From: Planomonospora sp. ID67723
Lineage (GTDB): Bacteria; Actinomycetota; Actinomycetes; Streptosporangiales; Streptosporangiaceae
NCBI RefSeq assembly: GCF_015711605.1
Contig: NZ_JABTEZ010000002.1
Location: 1,550,001-1,614,000 of the forward strand
Length of the DNA: 64,000 nucleotides
Reading direction: 5' to 3'
In this document: positions 52,223-60,838 of the stretch, piece after piece
How positions within the stretch are numbered: position 1 is the stretch's first letter
How the letters are laid out: every line of letters starts with the position of its first letter
The notes under the pieces: generated by a model
Database searches by the model: none
What the model was told of the DNA's origin: nothing
The model's input: only the letters and a program-made list of their open reading frames with translations
Program-made: the position numbers and the translations under genes

Positions 52223-53854
52223 ATGGCACGTGGCGGAACTGGCCCCATGAGCGGCATGCCACCCGGCGTGCGGCCCCTGACCGTCGGGGACCCGGTCATC
52301 ATCGGCCGTTATCTCCTGCTCGGCCGTCTCGGCACGGGCGGCATGGGTGTGGTCTACCTGGCCGAGCATCCCCAGGGCGGGGTCGTGGCGCTCAAGACGC
52401 CGCATCCGGTACACCTCAACGATCCCACGCTGCGTGCCCGTTTCGCGGAGGAAGTGGAGTTCTCCCGGCGGGTGACGCCGTTCTGCACCGCAGCGGTGGT
52501 GGAGGACGGCACCGACAGGGAGCGGCCCTACCTGGTCTCGGAGTACATCCCCGGTCCCGCGCTCTCCCAGGTGGTCGCCGCGCGCGGCCCGCTCACCCCG
52601 GACCTGGCCTACGGCGTTGCCCTCGGCGTGGCGGGCGCGCTGACGGCGGTGCACGAGGCCGGGCTGGTCCACCGGGACCTGAAGCCGGGCAACGTGCTGC
52701 TCTCGGAGACCGGTCCCCGGCTGATCGACTTCGGGATCGCCAGGGACGTGGACACCCTCGCCGCGCACACCCAGGCCGGGCAGGTGATGGGGAGTCCGGG
52801 ATGGGTCGCCCCGGAGCGGCTCACCGGCGGTCCCGCCCTGCCCGCCTCGGACGTCTTCTCCTGGGGCTGCCTGATCGCCTACGCGGCCACCGGCCACCAC
52901 CCGTTCGGCGCGGGCGAGCCCGACGTGCTGACCCGGCGGATCCTGGTCGAGCCGCCACGCCTGTCCGCGGTGCCCGAGCTGCTGCGCCCGGCGGTGGAGG
53001 CGGCGCTGGCCAGGGAGCCCGCACGCCGGCCCAGGGCGGCGGACCTGCTCGGGGCGCTGCTCGCCGCCGGCGGCATCGGCGACCCGTGGGACCTGCGCGA
53101 GGCGGTCGCCGAGGTGCTGGCCGAGATCTGGACGCCGGTGCCGTACCCGCCCGGAGGCGGTCGTCTCCGGCTGGCCTCCGGCGGATCGGCCGCCCCGGCG
53201 GACCGCCCGGAGCGGCCGGTCTCGGACCGGCCCCCGGCCCGGCGGTCCCGCCGGGCCGAGCCGCGCCGGGGGGCGCACCTGCCGCAGGCGAGCTTCGCGG
53301 CGCTGGCCACCGTGTCGATGGTGGCGTTCACCGTGGTCGCCGCGGGAAACGGCGGTCCCGGAGCGAGCCGCGGCGGGGTGCCCGAGCACGTCCCGATGGT
53401 GATCCCCGCCGATGGGACGACCGCGGGCGCGGCCTCCCGGGGGACCCGGCCCCCAGGAGGCCGCGTGGGGAGCCCGCCTCCGGTCAGCCCTTCCACGATC
53501 ATGGTCACCGCCACCCGGACCGTCCCGCTGCCCGGGACGACCGACCGGTTGCAGGAGCCCTCACCGGAGAATCCGCAGGGCTCGCCCGACGATCCGGGCG
53601 CCGGTGCACCTGACGATCCCGGAGAGCCGCAGACCTGCGCGGACGTGAACGCCAAGGGCAAGGGCAAGGGGAAGGGCAGGGGCGGGGCGAAGGGCTGCCC
53701 GACCGCGACGACCGGTCCCAAGCCCTCCTTCACCCAGATCCCGCAGACCGGTGACGGAGAGAGCCCGTCACCGACGCCGACGGCGAGTACGCCGGGGACG
53801 CCGGCAGCCACGGTGTCCCCGACGCCCAGCCCCTCGATCCAGATCGGAGGCTGA
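52223..53854 (+). CDS. Transmembrane Ser/Thr protein kinase (PknB type, non-PASTA)
   Basis: 543 aa. Gly loop GRLGTGGMGVVY (34-45), K58, HRDLKPGN with D152, DFG with D169, and GSPGWVAPER activation segment. Kinase domain about 30-285; one TM helix about 350-372 (SFAALATVSMVAFTVVAAG). The outer region is Pro/Thr-rich, with a lysine/glycine run KGKGKGKGRGGAKG near 480 flanked by Cys residues, and no PASTA repeats. It likely senses a wall or envelope ligand. ATG 52247 is an alternative start. The 248 bases upstream are AT-richer and hold the promoter. Confidence 0.9.
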   Translation: MARGGTGPMSGMPPGVRPLTVGDPVIIGRYLLLGRLGTGGMGVVYLAEHPQGGVVALKTPHPVHLNDPTLRARFAEEVEFSRRVTPFCTAAVVEDGTDRERPYLVSEYIPGPALSQVVAARGPLTPDLAYGVALGVAGALTAVHEAGLVHRDLKPGNVLLSETGPRLIDFGIARDVDTLAAHTQAGQVMGSPGWVAPERLTGGPALPASDVFSWGCLIAYAATGHHPFGAGEPDVLTRRILVEPPRLSAVPELLRPAVEAALAREPARRPRAADLLGALLAAGGIGDPWDLREAVAEVLAEIWTPVPYPPGGGRLRLASGGSAAPADRPERPVSDRPPARRSRRAEPRRGAHLPQASFAALATVSMVAFTVVAAGNGGPGASRGGVPEHVPMVIPADGTTAGAASRGTRPPGGRVGSPPPVSPSTIMVTATRTVPLPGTTDRLQEPSPENPQGSPDDPGAGAPDDPGEPQTCADVNAKGKGKGKGRGGAKGCPTATTGPKPSFTQIPQTGDGESPSPTPTASTPGTPAATVSPTPSPSIQIGG

Positions 53855-53908
53855 GGCACCGGAATAAAACGGGATGAACGTCATGGATCTTGTCGATACC
53901 CTGGCCGC

Positions 53909-54643
53909 ATGGCGACCAAGCTGAACCAGATCCTCGCCGTGGAGAAGGGCGTCAAGTCCGACACCCAACGCAAGGTGACCGACGCGTACCACACGATCCA
54001 GAAGAACGCCCTGCTCTCGGGCATCTCGCGGACCTATCAGCCGATCGACGACGACGGGGAGCACCTCCCGGCGGAGTCGACGCGGGTGCAGGTCCAGGCC
54101 GAGGATCTGCTCAAGCAGGTGGGAGCCGCGCTGACCCGGCTGTTCGACGTGACCGCCACCAAGGACTGGGCCAACCGCACCGCGCACGCCGACGTGAAGG
54201 TCGACGGCGTCGTCCTGCTGGAGCAGGTGCCGGTCACCTACCTGCTCTTCCTGGAGAAGCAGCTGGTCGACCTGCACACCTTCATCTCCAAACTGCCGGT
54301 GCTGGACGCGGCCGAGACCTGGGCGCTGGACGCCTCGACCGACTGCTGGCGGACCGAGCCGGTCAAGACGACCCGGACCAAACGGGTCCCGCGCAACCAC
54401 GTCAAGGCCGAGGCGACCGACAAGCACCCCGCCCAGGTCGAGGTCTACCACGAGGACATCGTCATCGGTTTCTGGACCAAGGTCGTCTTCTCCGGCGCCG
54501 TGCCCCGCAAGCGGGTCAACGAGCTGCTGGAGCGGGTGAGCAAGCTCCAGGACGCCGTGAAGTTCGCCCGCGAGGAGGCCAACGGCACCGAGGTCGCCGA
54601 CCAGCGGATCGGAGACAAGATCTTTGACTACCTCCTGAGGTAG
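53909..54643 (+). CDS. Conserved-looking 244-aa protein of unknown function next to two Y-RNA-like genes
   Basis: 244 aa, MATKLNQILAVEKGVKSD at the start. Mixed alpha/beta, many Lys/Asp/Glu, with TATKDWANRTAHADVKVDG, VTYLLFLEKQLVDLHTFI and VEVYHEDIVIGFWTKVVFSG. No signal peptide or membrane segment, so it is cytosolic. I do not recognise a domain with certainty; it resembles a small actinobacterial DUF family. A C-terminal coiled region (about 200-244) may oligomerise. Its stop codon lies in a perfect hairpin, and the structured RNAs start about 40 bases downstream, so it may bind or process them. Confidence 0.75.
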   Translation: MATKLNQILAVEKGVKSDTQRKVTDAYHTIQKNALLSGISRTYQPIDDDGEHLPAESTRVQVQAEDLLKQVGAALTRLFDVTATKDWANRTAHADVKVDGVVLLEQVPVTYLLFLEKQLVDLHTFISKLPVLDAAETWALDASTDCWRTEPVKTTRTKRVPRNHVKAEATDKHPAQVEVYHEDIVIGFWTKVVFSGAVPRKRVNELLERVSKLQDAVKFAREEANGTEVADQRIGDKIFDYLLR

Positions 54644-54645
54644 TC
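54626..54645 (+). other. Perfect hairpin over the stop codon of the 244-aa gene
   Basis: GACTACCTC and GAGGTAGTC (9 bp) are separated by CT and enclose the TAG stop. In the transcript this hairpin could act as a processing site separating the mRNA from the downstream structured RNAs, or as a weak terminator. Confidence 0.55.
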
Positions 54646-54685
54646 TCTGCAGACTCCCCGTGGGAGCGCGGGGACGCGCGAGAGC

Positions 54686-54829
54686 GCGAAAGCTGAAACT
54701 GAAAGATCAGACTGACACGCGGCATCGGTGGGGGTTCGAGTCCCTCTCCCGGCACTTCCACGCCGGGATGGCCCAACAGGCAGAGGCGGCCGCTCAAGCT
54801 CAGACTATCGCTCCAGATTCAGCATTCGC
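54686..54829 (+). ncRNA. Y-RNA-like / permuted tRNA-like RNA, copy A
   Basis: A tRNA-like module in permuted order. The T-arm (54730-54746, GGGGG-TTCGAGT-CCCTC) and acceptor 3' strand TCCCGGC (54747-54753) come first; an 8-base linker follows; then acceptor 5' strand GCCGGGA (54762-54768), TG and a D-arm (54771-54787, GCC ... GGC with AGG in the loop). GCGGC 54719-54723 pairs with GCCGC 54789-54793 like an anticodon stem. Outside, leader and trailer form a long stem: CTGA/TCAG, AG/CT, GAT/ATC with C54708 bulged, then CTG/CAG, GCTGAA/TTCAGC and GCGAA/TTCGC separated by A-A mismatches. This is the layout of bacterial Y RNAs. Ends are estimates. Confidence 0.72.
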
Positions 54830-54835
54830 CGCCGA

Positions 54836-54972
54836 GCGCCGGATCGACCGAGGGCAGGCGAAGATCGTCGGGTGTGGGTTCGAGTCCCACTGGACGCTCC
54901 ACGTGCGTCCGTAGCTTAACGGCAGAGCACGACATCATCACGGATGACCGGCCCTCTTAAACGTGCCGGCGC
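54836..54972 (+). ncRNA. Y-RNA-like / permuted tRNA-like RNA, copy B
   Basis: Same permuted order as copy A but different sequence. T-arm 54874-54890 (GTGGG-TTCGAGT-CCCAC), acceptor strand TGGACGC (54891-54897), linker TCCACGT, acceptor strand GCGTCCG (54905-54911, one G-T pair), TA and a textbook D-arm 54914-54928 (GCTT-AACGGCA-GAGC). The closing helix is GTCG 54867-54870 with CGAC 54930-54933, then C54866 bulged, then GAT 54863-54865 with ATC 54934-54936, as in copy A. Further out GAGGGC 54850-54855 pairs with GCCCTC 54951-54956 and GCGCCGG 54836-54842 with CCGGCGC 54966-54972. No workable anticodon loop can be built, which favours a Y RNA over a functional tRNA. Confidence 0.72.
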
Positions 54973-54992
54973 CGCGACATGGCGGCACAGAC

Positions 54993-55025
54993 GGCCCCCG
55001 GGGAATGGACACTTCCCCGGGGGCC
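54993..55025. terminator. Bidirectional terminator after the RNA pair
   Basis: GGCCCCCGGGGAA pairs perfectly with TTCCCCGGGGGCC (13 bp, seven-base loop). It ends the RNA transcript and, on the other strand, the HU gene. Confidence 0.85.
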
Positions 55026-55060
55026 ACCGCCTTTCCGGCGTAGGCGGGCCGGGAGCCGGG

Positions 55061-55348
55061 TCAGTCCTTCTTGCGCTGGCGGATCAGTCCCATGAAGCCC
55101 GGGCTCGGCTTGAACTTCGCGGTCCAGGTCTCGGCGATCTCCAGGGGCTCGCCGGTCTGCGGGTTGCGCCCGGTGCGGGCGGGCTTGTGCACGATCTCGA
55201 AGGAGCCGAAGCCGGGGATCGCGACCTTGTCCTCGCTCGCGACGGCGTGCTGGATGGTGTCCAGGATCGCGTCCAGGGCGGCGGCGGTCTGCCGCCGGGT
55301 GAGGCCCGCCTCCGCCGCGGCCTTCTCGATCAGCTCGCGCTTGTTCAT
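55061..55348 (-). CDS. hup: HU-family DNA-binding protein
   Basis: 95 aa from MNKRELIEKAAAEAG. The DNA-bending arm region IPGFGSFEIVHKPARTGRNPQTGEP and the C-terminal TAKFKPSPGFMGLI are standard for HU; no Lys/Ala-rich tail of the HupS type is present. It binds DNA as a dimer and organises the nucleoid. An upstream extension to 55384 is unlikely. Confidence 0.93.
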   Translation of the reverse strand: MNKRELIEKAAAEAGLTRRQTAAALDAILDTIQHAVASEDKVAIPGFGSFEIVHKPARTGRNPQTGEPLEIAETWTAKFKPSPGFMGLIRQRKKD

Positions 55349-55410
55349 GTTCTCGTCCTCGTGTGTGCCCGGGAGGGCCAACACTACGGGGAACGCCCCG
55401 GCCGGTAGAA

Positions 55411-55448
55411 CCCGTGCCCGCCGCCTCGGAGAAGGCGGCGGGCACGGG
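55411..55448. terminator. Hairpin terminator after the 36-aa gene
   Basis: CCCGTGCCCGCCGCC pairs perfectly with GGCGGCGGGCACGGG (15 bp, eight-base loop), nine bases downstream of the small gene on the minus strand and upstream of hup. Confidence 0.8.
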
Positions 55449-55456
55449 AGGGTCGT

Positions 55457-55567
55457 TCAGGGGCGGGCGGGCTGTGCGGCCAGCCGTTCCGCCTCCAGGT
55501 ACAGGGCCTCGACGAGCACGAGCTCCAGGCGGAGGTCTTCGTCGGCGAGGCCGTCCAGAACGTCCAT
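55457..55567 (-). CDS. Very small protein (36 aa)
   Basis: ATG 55567 is preceded by AGGGAGG at four bases and the frame (MDVLDGLADEDLRLELVLVEA ...) ends nine bases before a strong terminator. The product is acidic and Leu-rich, and forms one amphipathic helix after an LADEDLR turn. I do not recognise it. The ribosome site and terminator are the support for translation. It follows the 70-aa gene by 59 bases in the same direction. Confidence 0.5.
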   Translation of the reverse strand: MDVLDGLADEDLRLELVLVEALYLEAERLAAQPARP

Positions 55568-55626
55568 CGGGCCTCCCTGATTACACCGACGCCCCACGAG
55601 CCACAAAAGTTCACGCTCTATTCGGA

Positions 55627-55839
55627 TCAGACCGGTGCGTGACCCGGCGTCGTCTTCTTCCCGGTCTCCACCGGCACCAGCGCTGCCAGGTCCACGTACC
55701 GTCCCACCTCGCGCACCCCGGCGCAGTACGCGATCAGCAGCCGTTCCCCGCCGACCATGCGCGTGACACGCAGGCACGGCTGGTCGTCGCGGACGATCGC
55801 CTCGACCTGGATGCCGTCCGGCCCTTGCCAGATCCCCAT
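55627..55839 (-). CDS. Small hypothetical protein (70 aa)
   Basis: 70 aa from MGIWQGPDGIQVEAIV; a beta-rich chain with LRVTRMVGGERLLIAYCAGV and a polar tail TGKKTTPGH. Similar small proteins occur beside regulators in actinomycetes, but I cannot assign a family. The frame runs upstream to 56055 without good codon pattern. The 268-base gap to aceA holds no other supported gene. Confidence 0.55.
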   Translation of the reverse strand: MGIWQGPDGIQVEAIVRDDQPCLRVTRMVGGERLLIAYCAGVREVGRYVDLAALVPVETGKKTTPGHAPV

Positions 55840-56107
55840 GGGTCCGAGGCTACGGAGAGGGGGGTAAGCATGGGGTAACCAATAGGGCATATCGGGATGG
55901 ATTAGTGGCAACCAGGGCAATCGCGTGAAATCCATGGAGTACGCGCGAGACCCCGCCGTGCGGACTCGGGGGGGAAGTCCGTACGGCGGGGCCTCGTTCG
56001 ACGACCTGGTCGTCAAACGGTCATCGGGGGTCATCGAGCCCGCCCGGGGAACCATCCCATGCCCTGGAAGTGTTCGGGCGGGCTCGACGCGAAGACCGCG
56101 TCCGAGA

Positions 56108-57397
<1,290 letters not shown>

Positions 57398-57710
57398 TTT
57401 TTCACTCCTTGTCGTCCCCTGGGTGCCTTGCCCTGAGTCTGTGCCCAGACGAAACGGGCAAACAAGGCTGATTTTGCGGAAAGAATCTCATTTCTTCTCT
57501 CCTTGGGAATACTGGCGGGTATTTGGCAGAGAAGAACTTCCCAGTTTTCGCTATGGACTAGACCAATCGGGCCTGTGGTGCAGACCACTCCGGACGCCGG
57601 GCGTACGAGAGCGAGAAGTGGGACGCGTCGCGCCGTGGTCGGCGGACGGGGAGCCCGGGGCGGTCTCACCCGGTGGAAAATACGGGGAAATTTCGCTTAG
57701 GATCGGGGTC
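57398..57710. promoter_or_regulatory. aceA/ramB divergent regulatory region
   Basis: This 313-base gap has no gene. Bases 57398-57560 are markedly AT-richer than the flanks. TTTTGCGGAAAG at 57472-57483 partly resembles the TTTGCAAAGT-type RamB site of Corynebacterium, and AACTTCCCAGTTTTCG near 57535 may be another. The identity of either site is a guess from the pairing of genes. Confidence 0.35.
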
Positions 57711-59180
57711 ATGGGATCCTTGGTGGGTGAAGAACCGCTTTCTTTGACGCAGGAGCTCGATCTCATCGCCTTCGGGCAGCGCCTGCGCCATCTGCGCAAA
57801 CAGCGCGGCCTCACCCTCTCCGACCTGGGTGAACGCGTCGGCCGCGCGCCGAGTCAGCTCTCCCTGCTGGAGAACGGCAAGCGCGAGCCGAAGCTCTCGC
57901 TGCTCAAGGGACTCGCCGCCGCGCTGGGCGTACCGGTGGAGGAACTGCTGCGCAGGCAGGCGCCCAACCGGCGGGCGCAACTGGAGATGGCCCTGGAGGA
58001 GGCGCAGCGCGACCCGCTCTACTCCGCGCTCGGCCTGGCCAGGCTGAAGGTCTCCGCGCGCGTCCCCAACGACGTGCTCGAACACATCCTCGGCCTGTAC
58101 GGCGAGCTGCGCGCCCGCGAGACCAAGGGCACCGCGACCCCCGAGGAGGCCAGGGTCGCCAACGCCGAGCTCCGCCGCAAGCAGCGCGAGCAGGGCAACT
58201 ACTTCGCGGAGATCGAGAAGGCCGCGGCCGAGGCGCTGGCCGCGGTCGGCTACCGGTCGGGGGCGCTGTCCCAGAGCACCGTCCAGGCGCTGGTCACCCA
58301 CTTCGGCTACACCGTGCAGACCGTGCAGGACCTGCCCCGGACGGTCCGCTCGATCACCGACCTGCGCAACCGGCGCATCTACGTCAAGCACGAGCAGGTC
58401 GGCATGCACACCCCCCGCACGATCCTGCTGCAGACCATCGGCCACCTGGCCCTCGGCCACCACAAACCCCGCGACTTCGCCGACTTCCTGCGCCAGCGCA
58501 CCGAGGCCAACTACTTCGCCGCGGCCGTGCTCGTGCCCGAGGCCACCGCGGTGCCGTACCTGCGGGAGGCCAAGCAGGACCGGGCGCTCAGCGTGGAGGA
58601 CCTGCGCGACGTGTTCGCCGTCTCCTACGAGATGGCCGCGCACCGCTTCACCAACCTGGCCACGCACTTCCTCGACCTGACCTGCCACTTCGTCCGCAAC
58701 GACGCCGGTGGGATCATCTACAAGGCCTACGAGAACGACGGCATCGTCTTCCCCGCCGACGAGCAGGGAGCGATCGAGGGCCAGCGGATGTGCCTGCAGT
58801 GGTCGGGCCGCCAGGTGTTCGCCTCGCCCGACCGTTTCTCGGTCTTCTACCAGTACTCCGACTCTCCCACCGGCACCTACTTCTGCGTCGCCCACGTGGA
58901 CCCGAGCCGCGAGCGGGACTTCGCCATCACCCTCGGCGTGCCCTACCGCGAGTCACGCTGGTTCCGCGGCCGGGAGACCACCCACCGCACCAAGTCCAAC
59001 TGCCCCACCGGCGACTGCTGCCGCCGCCCGCCCGCCGAGCTGACCCAGCGCTGGGAGGGCTACGCCTGGCCCTCGGCCCGCGCCAACTCCCACGTGCTGG
59101 CCGCGCTCCCGCCGGGCTCCTTCCCCGGCGTGGACGAGGCCGACGTCTACACCTTCCTGGAGCGTCACGCCGTCGAGTGA
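57711..59180 (+). CDS. ramB: RamB-like acetate metabolism regulator (XRE + M78-like + ScfR domains)
   Basis: 489 aa. Residues 20-80 are an XRE HTH (FGQRLRHLRKQRGLTLSDLGERVGRAPSQLSLLENGK in effect). A central IrrE/M78-like domain includes LLQTIGHLALGHHKPRDF, in which the HExxH zinc motif is degenerate, and the C-terminal DUF2083/ScfR part has a Cys cluster SNCPTGDCCRRPP. RamB-type proteins repress aceA and related genes and sense acyl-CoA or acetate status. The divergent aceA supports this. The 3' end overlaps the convergent CHAT-like gene by 16 bases. Confidence 0.9.
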   Translation: MGSLVGEEPLSLTQELDLIAFGQRLRHLRKQRGLTLSDLGERVGRAPSQLSLLENGKREPKLSLLKGLAAALGVPVEELLRRQAPNRRAQLEMALEEAQRDPLYSALGLARLKVSARVPNDVLEHILGLYGELRARETKGTATPEEARVANAELRRKQREQGNYFAEIEKAAAEALAAVGYRSGALSQSTVQALVTHFGYTVQTVQDLPRTVRSITDLRNRRIYVKHEQVGMHTPRTILLQTIGHLALGHHKPRDFADFLRQRTEANYFAAAVLVPEATAVPYLREAKQDRALSVEDLRDVFAVSYEMAAHRFTNLATHFLDLTCHFVRNDAGGIIYKAYENDGIVFPADEQGAIEGQRMCLQWSGRQVFASPDRFSVFYQYSDSPTGTYFCVAHVDPSRERDFAITLGVPYRESRWFRGRETTHRTKSNCPTGDCCRRPPAELTQRWEGYAWPSARANSHVLAALPPGSFPGVDEADVYTFLERHAVE

Positions 59181-60703
59181 GGCGGGGTGAGAACGGCCGA
59201 CGGGTGGCCGGAGAAGCGGTAGGCCAGCGCCGCGGCCGAGCCCGCGCAGCGCAGCGAACGCAGGACGTCCGCGGGGGCCTCACCGGCCATGCAGCGCCGG
59301 TGGAGCTCCAGTGCGAGCTCCCGCGCGGCCTCGACGCCGACCGGCCAGAGCGGGGCGGCCACCCCGCCCGCTCCCGCCACCAGGAACGCCGGGGCCAGGT
59401 CCGCGGCGGCCTCCCCGGCGAGGAGGACGAAGGGCGCGCCCTCCAGGCGCTGCCCGGCGACCACGCGGGACACCGGCTCCGAGCCGCCGATCCAGAGCAG
59501 GCCGCCGGTTCCCCCGGGCACGGTCAGGCCGATCAGCTCCGACGGCTCGCCGTACGCCGCCAGCGTGCCGTGGAGCGCCGCCAGGCTGTCGCGGAGGCCG
59601 GCCGCCTCACCCCGGATGACCGGCGGCGGGGGCAGCTCCGGCCGGTGCCCGCCGAGGGACCACCGGCCCACCACCGCCTGGCAGTCGAGGGAGGCAGGCA
59701 GCGACGGATCGATCGGGCGCTCCAGCGCCGCGAGCTCCCACGGGACGTACGGATCCTCCGAGAGCAGGAGAATCCTCGGCGGACGCGGTGAGATCCGCGC
59801 GGCCACCGCCTCCAGCAGCTCCCGGAACCCGGCGGGGACCTTCGGCGCGAGCCGCCGCCCGGCGGCGCTCCGCGGGGGGAGGCCCGCTCCGGCGTGACCC
59901 GTCCCCGCAGCGACCTGCCCGAGCAGATCCCGGCCGAACGCCGGGGCCCGCGTGCCCAGGTCGCAGACCTCGGGCCGGTCAGGGGTGACGAAGTGCGGTG
60001 ACAGATAGGACCACCACAGCCGTCCCGGCCGGTCGCCGTGGGTGATGACGACGGTGATGTCCGCGAAGCCGCCGGGCGGGAACGGCCGGACGGGGGTGCC
60101 CGTGACCGGCGCCGGGACGGCGTCGCGGCCGAGCAGGCCGGGGGAGTCGAGGACCGCGACGGCCTGCGCCCCGCAACCGATCACCTGGCCCCGCACCGAG
60201 TAGACCGCCTGGATCCGCCGGACCACCGCCCGGGCGGCTTCCCGGTCCGGTGGCGGGTGAGGGGCCCGCGCGTCCCCGGGACCGCTGCGGCCCCCGCGCT
60301 CCGGCGGTTCGCCGGGGTTCTGCGGGCGCTGGGAGTCCAGCGGGAGGGCGACCAGGCGCAGGACCGCCCAGGGATACGGTGACGTCTCGTCCACGCGGAG
60401 CCGTACCCGCCAGCCGTCCGGCGCCTCGAAGCCCTCGGCGACGACCTGGACGTCCAGCTCGAACGGTTCGCCGGGCGCCGCGGCGCCCCGCGGGCCCGCC
60501 GTGACGTCCGGGACCGTGCCGGCCGTTATCCCGACCCGGAGCTCCAGGTCCCCGCCCGCCACGACCTCCCCGGCCGTGTCGATCAGCGGGAACGCCGCCC
60601 ACTCCGCCGGGGCCGCCCGGCCCCCGTCCGGCTTGCGGAAGGCTCCGGTCAGCCGGTGCAGCACCGAGGGCCGTTTCCGCCGGGCCGGGACTGCCGGATC
60701 CAT
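59165..60703 (-). CDS. CHAT-domain-like protein, catalytic residues apparently lost
   Basis: 512 aa. Residues about 300-505 follow CHAT caspase-like peptidases: ILLLSEDPYVPWELAAL, then AFLVAGAGGVAAPLWPVGVEAARELALELHRR and ADVLRSLR. The positions where CHAT proteases carry the catalytic His (HIACHG) and Cys (NACES) read GLLWIGGSEP and VLLAGEAAA, so both seem missing. The first 240 residues are beta-rich and unassigned. It may be a pseudo-protease acting as a binding or scaffold domain in a conflict or signalling system. Confidence 0.68.
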   Translation of the reverse strand: MDPAVPARRKRPSVLHRLTGAFRKPDGGRAAPAEWAAFPLIDTAGEVVAGGDLELRVGITAGTVPDVTAGPRGAAAPGEPFELDVQVVAEGFEAPDGWRVRLRVDETSPYPWAVLRLVALPLDSQRPQNPGEPPERGGRSGPGDARAPHPPPDREAARAVVRRIQAVYSVRGQVIGCGAQAVAVLDSPGLLGRDAVPAPVTGTPVRPFPPGGFADITVVITHGDRPGRLWWSYLSPHFVTPDRPEVCDLGTRAPAFGRDLLGQVAAGTGHAGAGLPPRSAAGRRLAPKVPAGFRELLEAVAARISPRPPRILLLSEDPYVPWELAALERPIDPSLPASLDCQAVVGRWSLGGHRPELPPPPVIRGEAAGLRDSLAALHGTLAAYGEPSELIGLTVPGGTGGLLWIGGSEPVSRVVAGQRLEGAPFVLLAGEAAADLAPAFLVAGAGGVAAPLWPVGVEAARELALELHRRCMAGEAPADVLRSLRCAGSAAALAYRFSGHPSAVLTPPHSTA

Positions 60704-60838
60704 GCCGTCTCCTCCCGCTCGGTCGGGCCTGAGCTGATCTTCCCATCTCGCGGCCGGAGACGGGAGCCGGTGCTTGGGGCGAATCAGTGCACCATAGGGT
60801 GATACCCGTGGATTCCGAGGTGATGGGAAGGGTGAGCT

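Noticed and set aside
54712-54723. Functional tRNA-Val with anticodon GAC in copy A (CTGACAC loop before GCGGC)
   Set aside because: The loop fits on paper, but CTGA also pairs with TCAG of the trailer as part of the long stem, and copy B gives no valid anticodon loop. It is kept only as an alternative.
54762-54897. One ordinary tRNA with an intron, using the 5' half of copy A and the 3' half of copy B
   Set aside because: GCCGGGA cannot pair with TGGACGC. Acceptor strands match only within each permuted copy.
54660-54914. Open reading frames across the tRNA-like region
   Set aside because: They have no ribosome site and no plausible protein pattern, and the DNA is explained by RNA secondary structure.
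54686-54972. Permuted tmRNA (ssrA)
   Set aside because: The acceptor stems do not have the alanine-type GGGGC/G-U signature, and no tag-peptide frame is present.
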